From: Aplysia californica
Lineage: Eukaryota > Mollusca > Gastropoda > Aplysiida > Aplysiidae
DNA: 64,000 nt
Assembly: GCF_000002075.1 (NCBI RefSeq)
Contig: NW_004797277.1
Location: 1,689,427 to 1,753,426, forward strand
Direction of reading: 5' to 3'
Shown here: positions 1 through 12,100 of the stretch, piece after piece
Layout of the letters: each line of letters starts with the position of its first letter
How positions within the stretch are numbered: position 1 is the stretch's first letter
Notes under the pieces: model-generated
The model's input: only the letters and a program-made list of their open reading frames with translations
What the model was told of the DNA's origin: nothing
Database searches by the model: none
Translations under genes and position numbers: made by a program

Positions 1-96
1 CGCTTTTGTGAAGAGGGCGCCACCAAATTTTGAGGACACTTTTTTAATTGACTCAAAGAGAGAAGTGGCCCATCTTGTTATGTGCTATCATTGGTC
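1..96. mobile_element. Right end of a MITE-like element cut by the window start
   Basis: The segment matches the right end of the element at 4750-5197 (GAAGAGGGCG near the start, CATCTTGTTAT at the end) and is inverted relative to 1500-1580. It shows a third member of the family in this flank. Confidence 0.7.
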
Positions 97-111
97 GAGA
101 GGTCTGCAGCT

Positions 112-1446
112 CAGGGTTGCCCGTTTGGCCTCCTGGAGACCAAATTTCATAAATTTGGCCTGAAAAATCTCTTAGCTCCCAAAATTTTTTTTGGCTTCCT
201 AGCCTCCATTTGGACTCCTCACTCCCAGCACCAGAAAGATATAATTTAATAAAGCATTTTTGGACTTCCCCCTTTTTCTCTCTATACACGTCACTAAACC
301 AAATTAGAAATCATGTATAGATTTTTCGTGGAAGCGAAACGCCAAAATTGCCCCTTCTAGTACTTCTACTGCTTGAAAAAGAAACTGCAAACATCCCCCA
401 CAAGGACGACATCAAGCAAAGATGTAAGGAATTTTAGTTGACACTCTCACACAGGTGAACAAACGAATTCCACAAGCAAGAGATGCTTTTAAAAACCCGA
501 GTCTGCTTTCACCAAGTTGTGTCTTAAGCCAAAATTAATTTTCTTAGCAAAAATTAGTGAATTGCCATTTCAACACTTACAGTATCGACACAGGTTGAAA
601 ATATCGAAAAGTAAACTTTGTTAATTGGCAACAGGAAAAACCTTTCACTTTCAAGCAAACAGGAATTCCTTATGATTCTGAGCAGTTTTGGTTTGGAGCT
701 TTAGAACATATATCATTTAGGCCCATGTATAAATATTGCCATATTTATGCACCGACGTGCCTCACAACTCCTGCCATCAATGCTGTTGCGGAAAGATTAT
801 TTTCCTTAGCGACTGCTGTTAAAACAAAGCTTAGAAATAGGGTGCAGATATGCCTACTTGATGCAATAATAAGAATTCGCTCCAATCTTGTTTGGAATGG
901 AAAAGGCTTCCACAACTTTTCTGATACTCCTGTGATGATTTTTGCACACACTAGTGAGAATTTGTATCAGCTACACTCAAGGCTTCATCCGCTGCATCTG
1001 CACTTTAACCAGCTGCCACATCACAAGAAGATAGCACTGCTGGTGTAGATGCAGCTTTGCAGATATCAGGAGTATAGTGCCTTGTAAATAGAACTTGTAT
1101 ATATAATATATGTACGCTTATCTGTTGTTAAATTGTTCCCGTGAACTAAAATTTTTAGTTCACCTCTAGATCTACATGCAAATTATTGTGCTTCAAGACG
1201 TTAGTCTTCAAGCAGTATTTGGTAAATGTGAGGTTAAGAGCTAAAGGCTGTACAAGAGGACTGAGGAAGATAACAGAAATGGGAGCAGAACAATAGAAAT
1301 TAGCGATAAGCAATAACAGGATTTAATAATTAAGATCTTTTTACCACTTGGCCTCGAAAATTGGCCTCCTAATTTCTATTTGGCTTCCAACCTGACAAGC
1401 TTCGGCCTCCTATTTGTTTGTTTTTGTTTTTTATCTGGCAACCCTG
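112..1446 (+). mobile_element. hAT DNA transposon, decayed, with 8-bp target duplication
   Basis: The ends are perfect 10-bp inverted repeats, CAGGGTTGCC and GGCAACCCTG. They are flanked by a direct 8-bp duplication CTGCAGCT (104-111 and 1447-1454), diagnostic of the hAT superfamily. The frame at 725-1048 encodes a hAT C-terminal dimerisation region (INAVAERLFSLATAVKTKLR). The remaining transposase is lost, so the copy is internally deleted (1,335 bp) and cannot move itself. Confidence 0.9.
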
Positions 1447-1476
1447 CTGCAGCTCCCGAGTCTAAATTTACAAAGG

Positions 1477-1986
1477 CCTTAGCAAAGATAGTACATATTA
1501 ACAAGATGGGCCACTTCTCTCTTTGAGCCAATTAAAAAAGTGTCCTCAAAATTCGGTGACGCCCTCTTCACAAAAGCGCACCTTTTGCGAACAGTTATCC
1601 TACTTGAGTTTAAAAAATCAAAGTGAAACTAGCAAGTTTTTTTATGAATTTTGGAAGAACGCTTTTTTAAAATGGTTACGCTGACAAAAAACCTCTTCTG
1701 GAGGAAAGGGTGATTGTTTTCTTCGTTTAATTTGACTTTAGAATGAAAGGCGAGAGGTCATTAAAATAAAACAAAACCCTAAAACTCCGCACTGAACGAA
1801 CCCGAACTGCTGATGAACAGCAGTCGATCTGCGCACGCAAGGAGGTGCTATTCCTATTCTTCTTCTGGAAAAACGAAAGAGAGCTTCTAAACAGACTGCA
1901 GCGCCATCTGAAGCAAAGAGCATACTTCCTGCGAACACTTTTTTTTCCTGAGTGGCCCATCTTGTTATTTACTATCTTTGGCAAGG
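1477..1986 (-). mobile_element. MITE-like element, family 1
   Basis: About 30-bp inverted ends carry AGCAAAGATAGTACAT at the left and ACTATCTTTGGC at the right, each with AACAAGATGG or its complement just inside. The interior has no transposase. It is an inverted relative of the element at 4750-5197; both share the GAACGAACCCGAAC / GTTCGCTCAGTGCGG core. Confidence 0.75.
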
Positions 1987-2004
1987 CCTATAGGGCCTAG
2001 CCTA

Positions 2005-2608
2005 GTGCGGTCAAAAATTCGTGGCGCAACTTATCCTCAAATATCTTTATAACGGTAAAATCAATGTCTCCCATGCTTTGCACCGCACTTCGTCTCAATT
2101 TGTCTTAATTTAATCATATTTTTCCACTACAGTTGAAGCTAGATTTTTAAAAATTCTCTTCATAGGTTTATATAAAACACTACAAATCTCCCACACACAT
2201 TATGTATGCGCATATTATGGGTTACGTCACAGCTCACCAATGATTTTAGTGGCAAAACTGGATACAAGAAATTAATTTTATAATGAACACTTTTAGCTCT
2301 AATAGTTTTCTAAACATGAGTTCAATAAAGATATCTCGCGATTAGGAAAAAAAATGACGGATTTGTTTTTAAAAGCCTTATATCGTCCCAGCTGTAAACC
2401 CTTTAAAATGAGTAGAAACTACCCGCTAGGATTTTTTAAATAAGTATTTATTAAGAAATGTTCTAAAATAGAGCTAACAATTGTTTACAATAATATTGAT
2501 CTGTTAAGACAAATTGACACTCGTCCCTGTGCAAAAGCGGGAGAGTTTATGTTCGATAGTAGAGGAGATATTTGACAATAAGTTGCGCCATGAATTTTTG
2601 ACCGCAGT
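2005..2608. mobile_element. MITE with about 30-bp inverted ends
   Basis: The left end TGCGGTCAAAAATTCGTGGC and the right end ATGAATTTTTGACCGCA are inverted copies, extending through GCGCAACTTAT. The 600-bp AT-rich interior has no coding potential. I could not define a target duplication with confidence. Confidence 0.8.
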
Positions 2609-3560
2609 GTGGGCTAGACGTGTTGGCTATATTCAGTGCCGTACATTATCCTTATCCTTTCCAACAAAAGCCGGCTCGCACAAGTCATGATAACTTTTGG
2701 TAGACCAGCTAATCCCAAAAGGGATTCTCCCAGTTTCACCCCCCACCCCCACCCCCCTTTTTCCCGAAAGTTCAATATAGTTGCAGCCCATTACAGCACT
2801 CATATAGATCTCTTTCATCTCTATCGATTGAAATGTTCTCATCTCATGACTCATGTCCATTTCAGCGAACAGAAAAAGCAACGTACTTTGGCTTTCGTCA
2901 GAATGCAGTGTCTAATCCTGTTAAACCAAGAATCGAACTCAGCCTAAGCCTACAGAAAAGGACGAATATCCTCGGTATAACATCGCACTTAGACATAAGT
3001 AGGTCTGTGAGGATTAACGACTTCTGTATGATTCATTATTGTGTAGTGTAAACGCTCTTCTCTTCAAAACGACTGAAAATAGATAGTTTGATGAGATCCC
3101 CCTTTGAATGGTCCGCCCTCTACAAATCCACAAACAAAACAAACACATTTAAAAAGGAGGAAGAGAATAAAGAGTTTCAAGCTCAACTGTGTAACTGATG
3201 AGGGGGATATATAGACAGAGACTTTGGCTAACGATGCCAAGGGGTTTTCCTTACCACAGGCCACAGACGCTTCTATAATGATTACCTAGCATTCAACTTT
3301 CTTTCTTTTTCGATCAATGGATCGAAGAGTTAAGTACAACCTCTTTGGTGGACATCTATCAGAAATCGTGTTGAAAAGTAGGCCTATCTTAGTTTGTTTT
3401 TTAAAGTAGAGATTTTACGGCGCTCGCAACTGCATAAGGTCATACTTGAATACTGGAATGTAGAACAGGGGTCTTGGGAAGACGGGGTGCTCCATGCATA
3501 AGGTCATATATGCATACGGTCATATGCATATGGTCATATGGACGCCAACAGGTGGATGTC
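2609..3560. other. 5' flank, no gene recognised
   Basis: Short frames on both strands have no domain or codon pattern. There is a C-rich tract near 2739-2758. A fragment of the shared SINE 3' tail lies at about 3411-3452 in minus orientation (TTTTACGGCGCTCGCAACTG). Nothing else is supported. Confidence 0.6.
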
Positions 3561-4373
3561 CAGTGGCGGTGGGTAGTGAAGGGCTCACGGGCTTGAACCC
3601 CCCCCCCCTCCTCCCCACCCCCAACTTTATCCCAAGGCCAATGAAAATAACGAAATAAGCAGTTGAAACTGTTCTGATCGCCCGCAATGAACACAGAGTG
3701 ATCAATTTGGCGGCTTGCTCATTTATCCAATCACTGTTGTCCCCGCTTACAACTATAGTAACCTAACAGCCAATCAAATGTCTTTAGGGCTCAGCAATCA
3801 ACCAGCCCGCTCCCACTGTGTCTCCTCCATGAAACCCCTCTTGTAAAAAGGTAGTAGACTTGAAAAAAATAACACTGCACAGAGGGCTCACGCTCTCCGA
3901 GCCCTGACAATGGGGTGAAAGTTTACGACACACTTTCCCCAAGTGACACAGTTACCTATGCGCCCATAGGGCCTTTGTTAGGCGCGTTTTATTTTCTGCA
4001 ACAACACGACCCTATCCACCTCATACACTTTATGTGTTTGGAGTTTGGAGTGCTGTGTGTTTGTGCCGCTGAGATTTAACAGTTATTAATTACATCAAAC
4101 CACTTTGGAGGCAACTTTTTCATCAAATAAAAACTAATTAGAGAAATTTGGAGGTGAAACGGCTTCGTCCCCACCATCCAGAAGAATTTAAAGTAGAACA
4201 AAGAGATGGCACACAAAGATGACTCTTCTCGTTTGAATGGTTCTCAAAATGCCGTGGCTCGCCGTGAGTATAGAAAAATCATCACTGTGTTGTTCTTATT
4301 GCTTGCTTTTTGGTGGTAAAAAAGTGGAAGAAACCTAAGCCCCACCTAAATCTAGGTTCACCCACCGCCACTG
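3561..4373. mobile_element. Non-autonomous DNA transposon, 813 bp
   Basis: The termini are perfect inverted repeats, CAGTGGCGGTGGGT and ACCCACCGCCACTG. No transposase frame is present. The CAGTGGCG ends suggest the hAT superfamily, but no clear 8-bp target duplication was found. Confidence 0.78.
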
Positions 4374-4749
4374 TATGTCAACATAGAAGTCTTAACAGTG
4401 AATCAGGCTTACTCTGCTCAACTCTCTAGCTTTAACAACACAATGTCTGCTTCGACTATCAAGGCACCCCGGAAATAGTGGGTTGCAAGAAAGTGACAAC
4501 ATACAAACGAAGTAGATGAAAAATGACTATAGTAAGGGTTAGGAAAGAAAAAGCAGCAGCTCCCCTTTGCAGTTCAGGCACAGTTATGAACATTACATTG
4601 ATGAATGAGCCCATTTACAATTATACTGAACGTGTTATAATGTCCCCCCTTTGGGAATGGCCTAAACACTCTTGAGTCAGTAGCACCGCCCCGGGGCGAC
4701 AGGCCTATCTCCTGGACTTGGACGTTTCAAGTTCAAAGGTTGATCTTCA

Positions 4750-5197
4750 TCTTGCCAAAGATTGTACATAACAAGATAGTATACTCGGCTAAAAAAATGT
4801 TCGCGGAAGTCCGCGCATTGGTTCTGATGTCGCTGCAGTCTTTGTTTTTCAGCTGTTCCGGTTCGCTCAGTGCGGAGTTTTGGGGTTGTTGTTTTTTAAT
4901 GACGTTTCGCCACTCGTTCTAAAGCCAAATTAAAAAAAGAAAAAGGAGAAAACAGTCGCCCCTTCCACCTGAAAAGGATTTTTGTCAGCGTAACCATTAA
5001 AAAAAGGCGCTATACCGAAATTTTAATTATAATTTATACAAAAACTTGTTAGTTTAACTTTGATTTTTCCACACAATTAGGGTTACTCTGTCCGCAAAGC
5101 GGGCGCTTTTCGAAGAGGGCGACACCAGATTTTGAGGACATTTTTAATTGGTTCAAAGAGGAGTGAACCATCTTGTTATACAGAATCTTTGGTGAAG
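4750..5197 (+). mobile_element. MITE-like element, family 1
   Basis: The left end CTTGCCAAAGATTGTACATA and the right end CAGAATCTTTGGTGAAG are inverted copies, with AACAAGAT and its complement just inside. The interior is the inverse of 1477-1986, so the two could form a long imperfect hairpin. Confidence 0.75.
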
Positions 5198-5397
5198 TTC
5201 CCATAATAATAATATATCGATACTGTTAATTTTGGCTGGTTAAAACGATCTTTGCTCGCTCAAGTGAATGGGCGGGGAGAGTTACAACTACAACTAGAGT
5301 CTAGAACGATGATTGTAACTGATTTTGTGAGAATTGTTTTCATACCCCCAGTTCAAAAATAGAGTTTTAATTATTCAGGTGAGTGCTCCAAAAGATA

Positions 5398-5612
5398 TAC
5401 TTTAGATCTAGATCTATATCTAAATCTAGATCTAGATCTAGATATCTAGATCTAGAATCTAGACCGCGTAGGCCTAAGAAAGTGTACCCTGTTCTAGATC
5501 TAGATCTAGATTCTAGATCTATCTAGAGAGAATCTAAAATCTAGATTCTAGATCTAATCTAGATTCTAGATATAGATCTAGATCTATATATCTAGATCTA
5601 GATCATCAGTGC
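5398..5612. repeat. AGATCT/CTAGAT palindromic satellite
   Basis: The array is a dense run of GATCTA, AGATCT and CTAGAT hexamers, each palindromic or nearly so, with a smaller patch at 6067-6098 and scattered copies near 5870-5890. It can pair with itself at many registers. It lies about 0.7-0.9 kb before the start codon. Confidence 0.9.
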
Positions 5613-6260
5613 TTTCTAGCGTAACATCATGGGTTCGATGAAACTCTAGCCAGGCGTTCGGCGAGTTCGTCCAACGGGTTTGGCAGAGGTCAAAGGCTGC
5701 TTTTATCGGATCATTACGAATTCGGTGGAATCATTTCGTTGTGACTTATAACTTATTTACTTATTAAGAATTTTAAGCAAATATAATCGTAACTCCCCTG
5801 ATTTGGATTTTTTGAAATACAAGATTGCCGATTTTGACTAGATATCTACACATCCTCACCCCCCCCGGCATAGATATCTAGAGATTCTAGATAATGAAAG
5901 AAAAACAATCAATCTACATGTACTCAGTTACAGTAGCTTAGTCTAGGCACCCACATCAGGTGCAACTTACTTAGGCTTCCCCTGTGCAAGGGGCTCTCGA
6001 AGTCACTCTGTGCCACCTTGCCCACTAGAAAAAACATTAGTAGGCCTAAGTTGCTGCAAAGTTAGGATGTAGATCTAGATCTAGATATATCTAGATCTCA
6101 CTTGGAAGGCAAACATTCGCCATTAGTTTTACACACGACAAGGCGTAAAAACAAAATTCCTTCACTTTGCGTTGTGGATGACATTGGCCTAGCGCCGGTC
6201 TGTACGTACGTATGTATGCATATACTTGCTGCATGTAGCCTATGTGTCTTTTTTTTCCAG
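5613..6260 (+). promoter_or_regulatory. Probable promoter / 5' UTR region of the receptor gene
   Basis: Exon 1 begins at a splice acceptor, so a non-coding first exon should lie upstream. No TATA box, CpG-rich start or clear first exon could be assigned. The assignment rests on position only. Confidence 0.3.
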
Positions 6261-6346
6261 GTGAATGGCATCGTCTATAGAAGTCAACAGGTCTTCCCTT
6301 CCTTTGTTTTTGCTGGTGGCAGGGCTCAGCTGTACAGTTTCTAAAG
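6261..6346 (+). CDS. Exon 1: 5' UTR end, start codon, signal peptide
   Basis: A pyrimidine-rich acceptor ends at 6260, so at least one untranslated exon lies upstream. The ATG at 6265 is preceded directly by an in-frame TGA. It opens 27 codons with a hydrophobic core ([13 protein letters not shown]) typical of a signal peptide. The -3 base is t, a weak start context. The donor is gtaccg after AAAG and the exon ends in phase 1. Confidence 0.85.
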
Positions 6347-6960
6347 GTACCGAAAGTCTTGACAGCATGGCCTTGACAAATTTATCAGTGACAGTGTTTC
6401 GTTCATTTGGAGATAGAGCATTGAAATGCACTATAATATAAATTATATATATGCAATATTGTTATTGTTATCCCTGTAAATCTCCATGCTACAAAAAGGA
6501 AGTTAAAGATGACGACCAAAAATATTACTAGAAAAGAAAGAGGCAATAACTGATAAATCGGTAGTAAGTTTCTATGTTAGATTATGAAAATGGTCTCATT
6601 CGGTAACTATCAGTAAAACGTGTTCGTAAACGTGATCCCCTGTGACATGATTGAGTTATCAAAGGGATACCACGTTGGTCCCACCAGTCCTGTTATAGCC
6701 AGGGCCCACTGATTGACACTTGTGAGGTTCCGTACCTCCATTTCCAACGAGCTTGAGGACCATCACTGATCTGGTTGGTGCGTACTTCTGATGTAAAATT
6801 CAGCAGCGGAACCTTCGCCTGTTGTAGAAGAGTGTGTTTCTGAGTTTCTGATATGGGAGAAAGTCTGTAAAGTGTGGCAGATGATGTATCTAATGTGGGA
6901 GGGATGTTTCCCGTGGTGAAGGTGGAGAATAACTTATCTGTGGGTATCAGTTGGGCTAAA

Positions 6961-7023
<63 letters not shown>

Positions 7024-9068
7024 TTTGTTTGTTGAGAAGGTGGTTTCATCTTGTTGATGACTATATTATTTTTATCCTACATTCAGCCAGCTGTCCTGAG
7101 GGTTACTATGGTATTGGCTGTTTGCAGCGTTGCCGTTGCCATCAGTCAAGGTCAGCATCATGTGATGAGCTGAGTGGCAGATGTCAGTGCAAACCAGGCT
7201 ACACTGGTACAGCATGTCAGGAAGATATCAATGAATGTTTTCTGGAACACCCGTGAGTACTGACTGACCTTTTTAAAGGTAGGATCACTCTTCTTGTGGC
7301 TTGACGTACACTGCCAAACTCTGTTCTATAATCTGTTTTGTCAGCGCTGTGTCCAACATAATGACATTTCATTAACATACTGGACTATTCTGTTTTGTCT
7401 GCATTTGGGACTCCTCAACATTACAGCAGTGGTGTGATTTGTCATTCCTTTAATCTTTCATGGTACATTTGTAACTCATCCGATGACAATTGTGTGAAAA
7501 GCCCCAACCCTTTACCCCTCCCACATTCCATCAAATTGTACTGCACTTTCTTATTTAGCCGGTGTTTTTTACCCTGACATGTTGCTGATTTGCTTGTCAG
7601 ACCATGTCGAGGTAGGAACCAGTACTGCTACAACACTCCGGGATCCTACGAGTGCCACTGTCGTGTTGGCTTCCGTTTCTCTGAGGCTTCAGGTGTCTGT
7701 TACCGTAAGTTTACAATCCTGCTGTGGTGTTTGGTAGCCTAAAGGTTATCATGGTTTTTCAATGGCACTATATTCATATCGATTGCTCTGTGTAAAGACT
7801 GTGGTATGCCATTTTGAAATGTGAAACACTTAACAATCAACGCGTGGTTTGTATGTGTGGTATTTTGGGTTGTTTTTTTAACAAAGATTCAACAGTCTGG
7901 GTTTGAGCATTCACTTTGTTTAGGAAAGTTTTACTGAAGTGCTGGGAACCATGGAGTGTCCTGAGTACGAGTATATGTCGTATGAACATTACTGTTTTCT
8001 ATTTTCTGTTTCCAGCATGCCCACGAGGAAAATATGGGCACAATTGTAAGCAGTCCTGCTCCTGCCAGAACGATAACACAGCCATCTGTGAGACATCCTC
8101 TGGTAATTTGGGGGGGGGGGGGGGGGGTGAGAGGGGGTTGGGTTAGGGAGACTTGTGGTCATGCTTTCCCATCCCTTGCACTGACGCCCATATCATGTAC
8201 ATATATATGTAAGAGCTCAAGCTAAGTCACCCAGATTGGAAGGGAAACTGGGCCTGCCAGTATAATATGAATATAGTCCACCTATTTTTTCCTATTTTTT
8301 TGGGGTTAGTGTTTTACGGCGCTCACAACTGCATGTCATATAAGCGTGCGGGACACACCTAACATTTTCAGTTGGTACGAAATTTTGAATTTTGTCCAGG
8401 TGGCGGCCGAAGCCTACTCTTATCGATTTTGGACCACCAAGGGGTCTTTAACGTGAGCAACTTGCACACGGGACCTCCGAGATTTTTCGCCCTTGTCCTG
8501 GAAAGCTAGGTGTAGATCTTTCCTACCTGAAGATCAGGGGTGTGTCTGAAAGACAACAGTAAAAAAGAGCCAAAGAGAAGCTGTGGAAAGGCTGCAGAAA
8601 GAGTCAGGAGCCTAGAGGAGGGGGCAAAGGAGGTGAGGACTGGGGGCCGAAAGTGGAGACGAAAGCAGACGACAGAACATGGCTAGAGAGCAGGAAAGGA
8701 GATGAAGGGAGACAATTTCAGAGAAGAAAATTTGTCCGTCGCTACCCGGATTCGAACCCGAGACCTTTGAATGAGAGGCGAACACCATAACCTCTAGGCC
8801 ACGAGAGCCCCCAGGCCACCTTTTGTTGGATGGTCAGTTTAAGGGACGGTGTGGTTTAAATATGCGGCTTATCATTGCCAAAAGTGGAGCCTACTGCTGA
8901 TGCCTGTGAGATACGACAAAAGACTTGCATACACGTTTCCCTGCCCTTCTGCTCTGTGCTAGTTTTTAGATAGGAGATAATAAAGTTGTTCATTCTGATA
9001 TTATATGGTGGGCATGGAGCAAATTGACTTAAATATGTAATATTGTGGACATGTATGCATGCACATGT

Positions 9069-9120
<52 letters not shown>

Positions 9121-12100
9121 GGTAAAGGGTTGGGTTAGTTATGTAAGTAGCAGCATAGTGACCTGGTCATCTTTGTTCTCAGGTATGTGTATCTGCTACC
9201 CAGGCTGGGAGGGTGCTACCTGTGGTGTGTCGGTGGACGACTGTCGCGGTAACCCGTGCCCGGGACAGTTGTGTGTGGACAAGCATCAGGGCTACCTGTG
9301 TCTGTGTGAAACAAAGCAACGTGTGGTGCAGGGCGAATGCAGTGGTAGGTCCTGTCAGGTTGTCTGTGTACCGAAACTAGATGTCCTCATCTCTTTCGTG
9401 CAGTGAAAAGGGAATGTATGTTTCATCTGCCCTGGGCAACAACGCCATTGCACACCGGACAGGTCCATAAGTGCTCAGTTCATCTCAACACCAAAGCCCA
9501 CAAAGTATCCATAATAATTGTTCCAGTGGCTGTTTGATTATGGCGACGTCTTTCCTTTCCAGATAATCGTCCCTTTCTTCCCTCTCCCGTCCCTATCCCC
9601 ATTTCCCGCATCCTGATGATTGCATGGTGTTCTGCTGTCTCCCTGTCTTCTTCATCCCGCAACTTTTCCTCCAGGGTCTTCAGCACTTCTCCTTTGTCAA
9701 ATTTCACCTTACCATCAACCACGGCACTGCCTGCCAGCCTATCAGCCTCCTCATTGCGCTTCACCCCAGAGTGCCCAGGACAGAATATCCACGTGATGGC
9801 TCTAAGTGATGAGTGTTGTATTGGGTTCATCCATTCACTCCGAAGCAGCCCTTTCTCAACCCTTCGCAGGATGCATTGGGAGTCAGTGACAATAATGAGA
9901 TAGGTAGTTCTTGGTCTTGTATTTTGAATACAGCCAAGCGCTCTTGTTACGGCCTCAATCTCCATTTTCATGCTTGAAGTTGTTCTTTCTATGGCCCCTG
10001 ACATGCTATGAACCTGTTTGTTCCCACTGTACATCACAAAACCCCACCCAATTTTCTCACCCCTTCTGACCGATCCATGCGTGTAGACCACTGGGTACTC
10101 TGACTTAGAGTGCTCCCCAATTAACTGTCGTATGGCGTTGTCATTAATGACAGCAGCACGTTCACGTCTTTCACGACCCATAGTGATGTGAACGTTGGCC
10201 AGGCCTCTGTAATCCGGGCACAGTTTAAACCATTTCTTTCCACTGCATATTTCATCGATGCCACAAACTTTTCCTCAAGAAGTCTTCAGCTTCTGCCATC
10301 CATGAGCTGCCCCGTTTGATCCTATTTCCTTTGATGCTGCTTAGGTTATCATGCAAAGGGTGCCTCGGGTCTCCCAAAACATTCAAGTACAGCTTTGCCT
10401 GTGCCACCTTATGCCTCACTCTGATGCTGGCCAGGTCTAGGATGTATCTCCTACAGACAACATGGGTGTCCTTTGTTCAACCCAAGACTGCCCTCATATC
10501 TGCATTCTGTACTCTCTCCAACCTGTCTATCTGAGTCCTGGACAGGGACAGGATTCCCAGACCATAGTCTGTGACTGACAGAACAACCAGCTGCATTAGG
10601 AGAAAAAGAACTCTCTGTTGAATTCCCGCTGAAGCTAAGGTCTTCACTACATGAATGCCCTTCTGAGCCCTGAAAGCAGCATTGTCAATATGTTTTCAGA
10701 AAGAAAGTATCTTGTCCTGAGTGATTCCCATGTACTTCAACTCATGCTGTCAATGAGAAAGTGGTCAAATTTGTTTTCATGTCAGACTGGGCCTCATGCC
10801 TCATGTCTCTGCCTCATGCTAAGGTGATCTCAGTTTTGCTGGAGGATAAGGCAACTCTTTGAGGACTTGTATGGACATATGTCTTCTTGAGACTACCAAA
10901 ATGACAATCTCGTGTTTTTCCCCTTAGCTAGTTTTAGATATCAATATAACAAAACTGTGTGGATTGGTTTTCCTGTATGATTCCCAAACTATCCATTTGT
11001 AAAAAAATTGTATGATTCGTGTACTGTCCCTAAACTATAACATTTTTGCTGTGCTGTTCCAAGACTACCAAGTTGAGGAATATCATTCTGTCATCCATAT
11101 AAACTGTAGAGATGACAAATATCTTTTCCATAGCTCTTCCCAGACTACAAAATCTTGTTTTCCCTAATGCTTTTTCCAGACTACCAAGTTGATATGATCT
11201 CCTTCAACTTGAACCCTGGCGTTGGGGAACTTGTTGACATCTACATCCTATTTGCTCTGCCCCAGGTATACCAAGTGCATGCTTCGTACGGACCAAACTT
11301 TGTCTACAAAGTGAGTTTTTCAACCAGTCTGTTCTGCCTGGTATAACGTTGTGTCATTTCTGGTGGGTGTCGTGTTCATGTTGAACAAGACCTAATATGC
11401 TGCTGGATGCAGTGCTTTTGGGATTACTTTTTCTGGTGCTGCTGACTCACTAGTTATGAAACTTTCCGTGGGTAGTTGGCCGGTGCTCTGGTGTGGTTTG
11501 CTTCTTCTTTCCTATCAAACATCTATTGTCCTTATTTCCCCTTCTTCTTTTTTCTGTTTGTTACTCTCTTGTAACACCTCTTATCTTCTGGCGCTCATAT
11601 GACCTTATGCAGTTGCAGGCGCCGTGAAACCTCTACTAAAACTAAACCAACTGAACCTTCCTCTTCTCCTGCTCCCTTTACCTAGTGGCTTCACCGCATG
11701 CAATAGCTGTGTATATTGTATGGTTCTCTCTTCTCTCTGATTGGTGATGGTGGGGTGTTGAAATTAGGTAACAGAAATGTCAGGCAATGTCTTGCTATCA
11801 TAGAAAAAGACTCAACTGATAGGGTGGGATGATGACTGTAAGGATATGTTTACATTTCATTAATTACCTACCTTCCTGAATTGTCCAGTTTTTATTTAAA
11901 ATTTTCTCTTTATAATTGTTTTCCATTCTACTCTTATTCATCTGCAGGGGGTGATTCTGATACAATTTCGCCTTGTTTTATGTCTATTATGTTAAGAATA
12001 CTTCTGGAAACAGCAGCTGGAATCTAGTGATCAGTGACCTCTGTCTTAGGTGGAGCGTTTACTCAGTTTCATAGTGACTCCATGCATCAGGCCCATTTTC

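Noticed and set aside
8738-8815. tRNA gene on the minus strand
   Set aside because: A and B boxes are present, but the sequence continues into a SINE body and the 5' arm does not close as a full cloverleaf.
9480-10181. RNase H domain considered as part of a retrovirus or LTR element
   Set aside because: The upstream sequence on the same strand is a LINE-type reverse transcriptase end, and no LTR, protease, integrase or capsid sequence is near.
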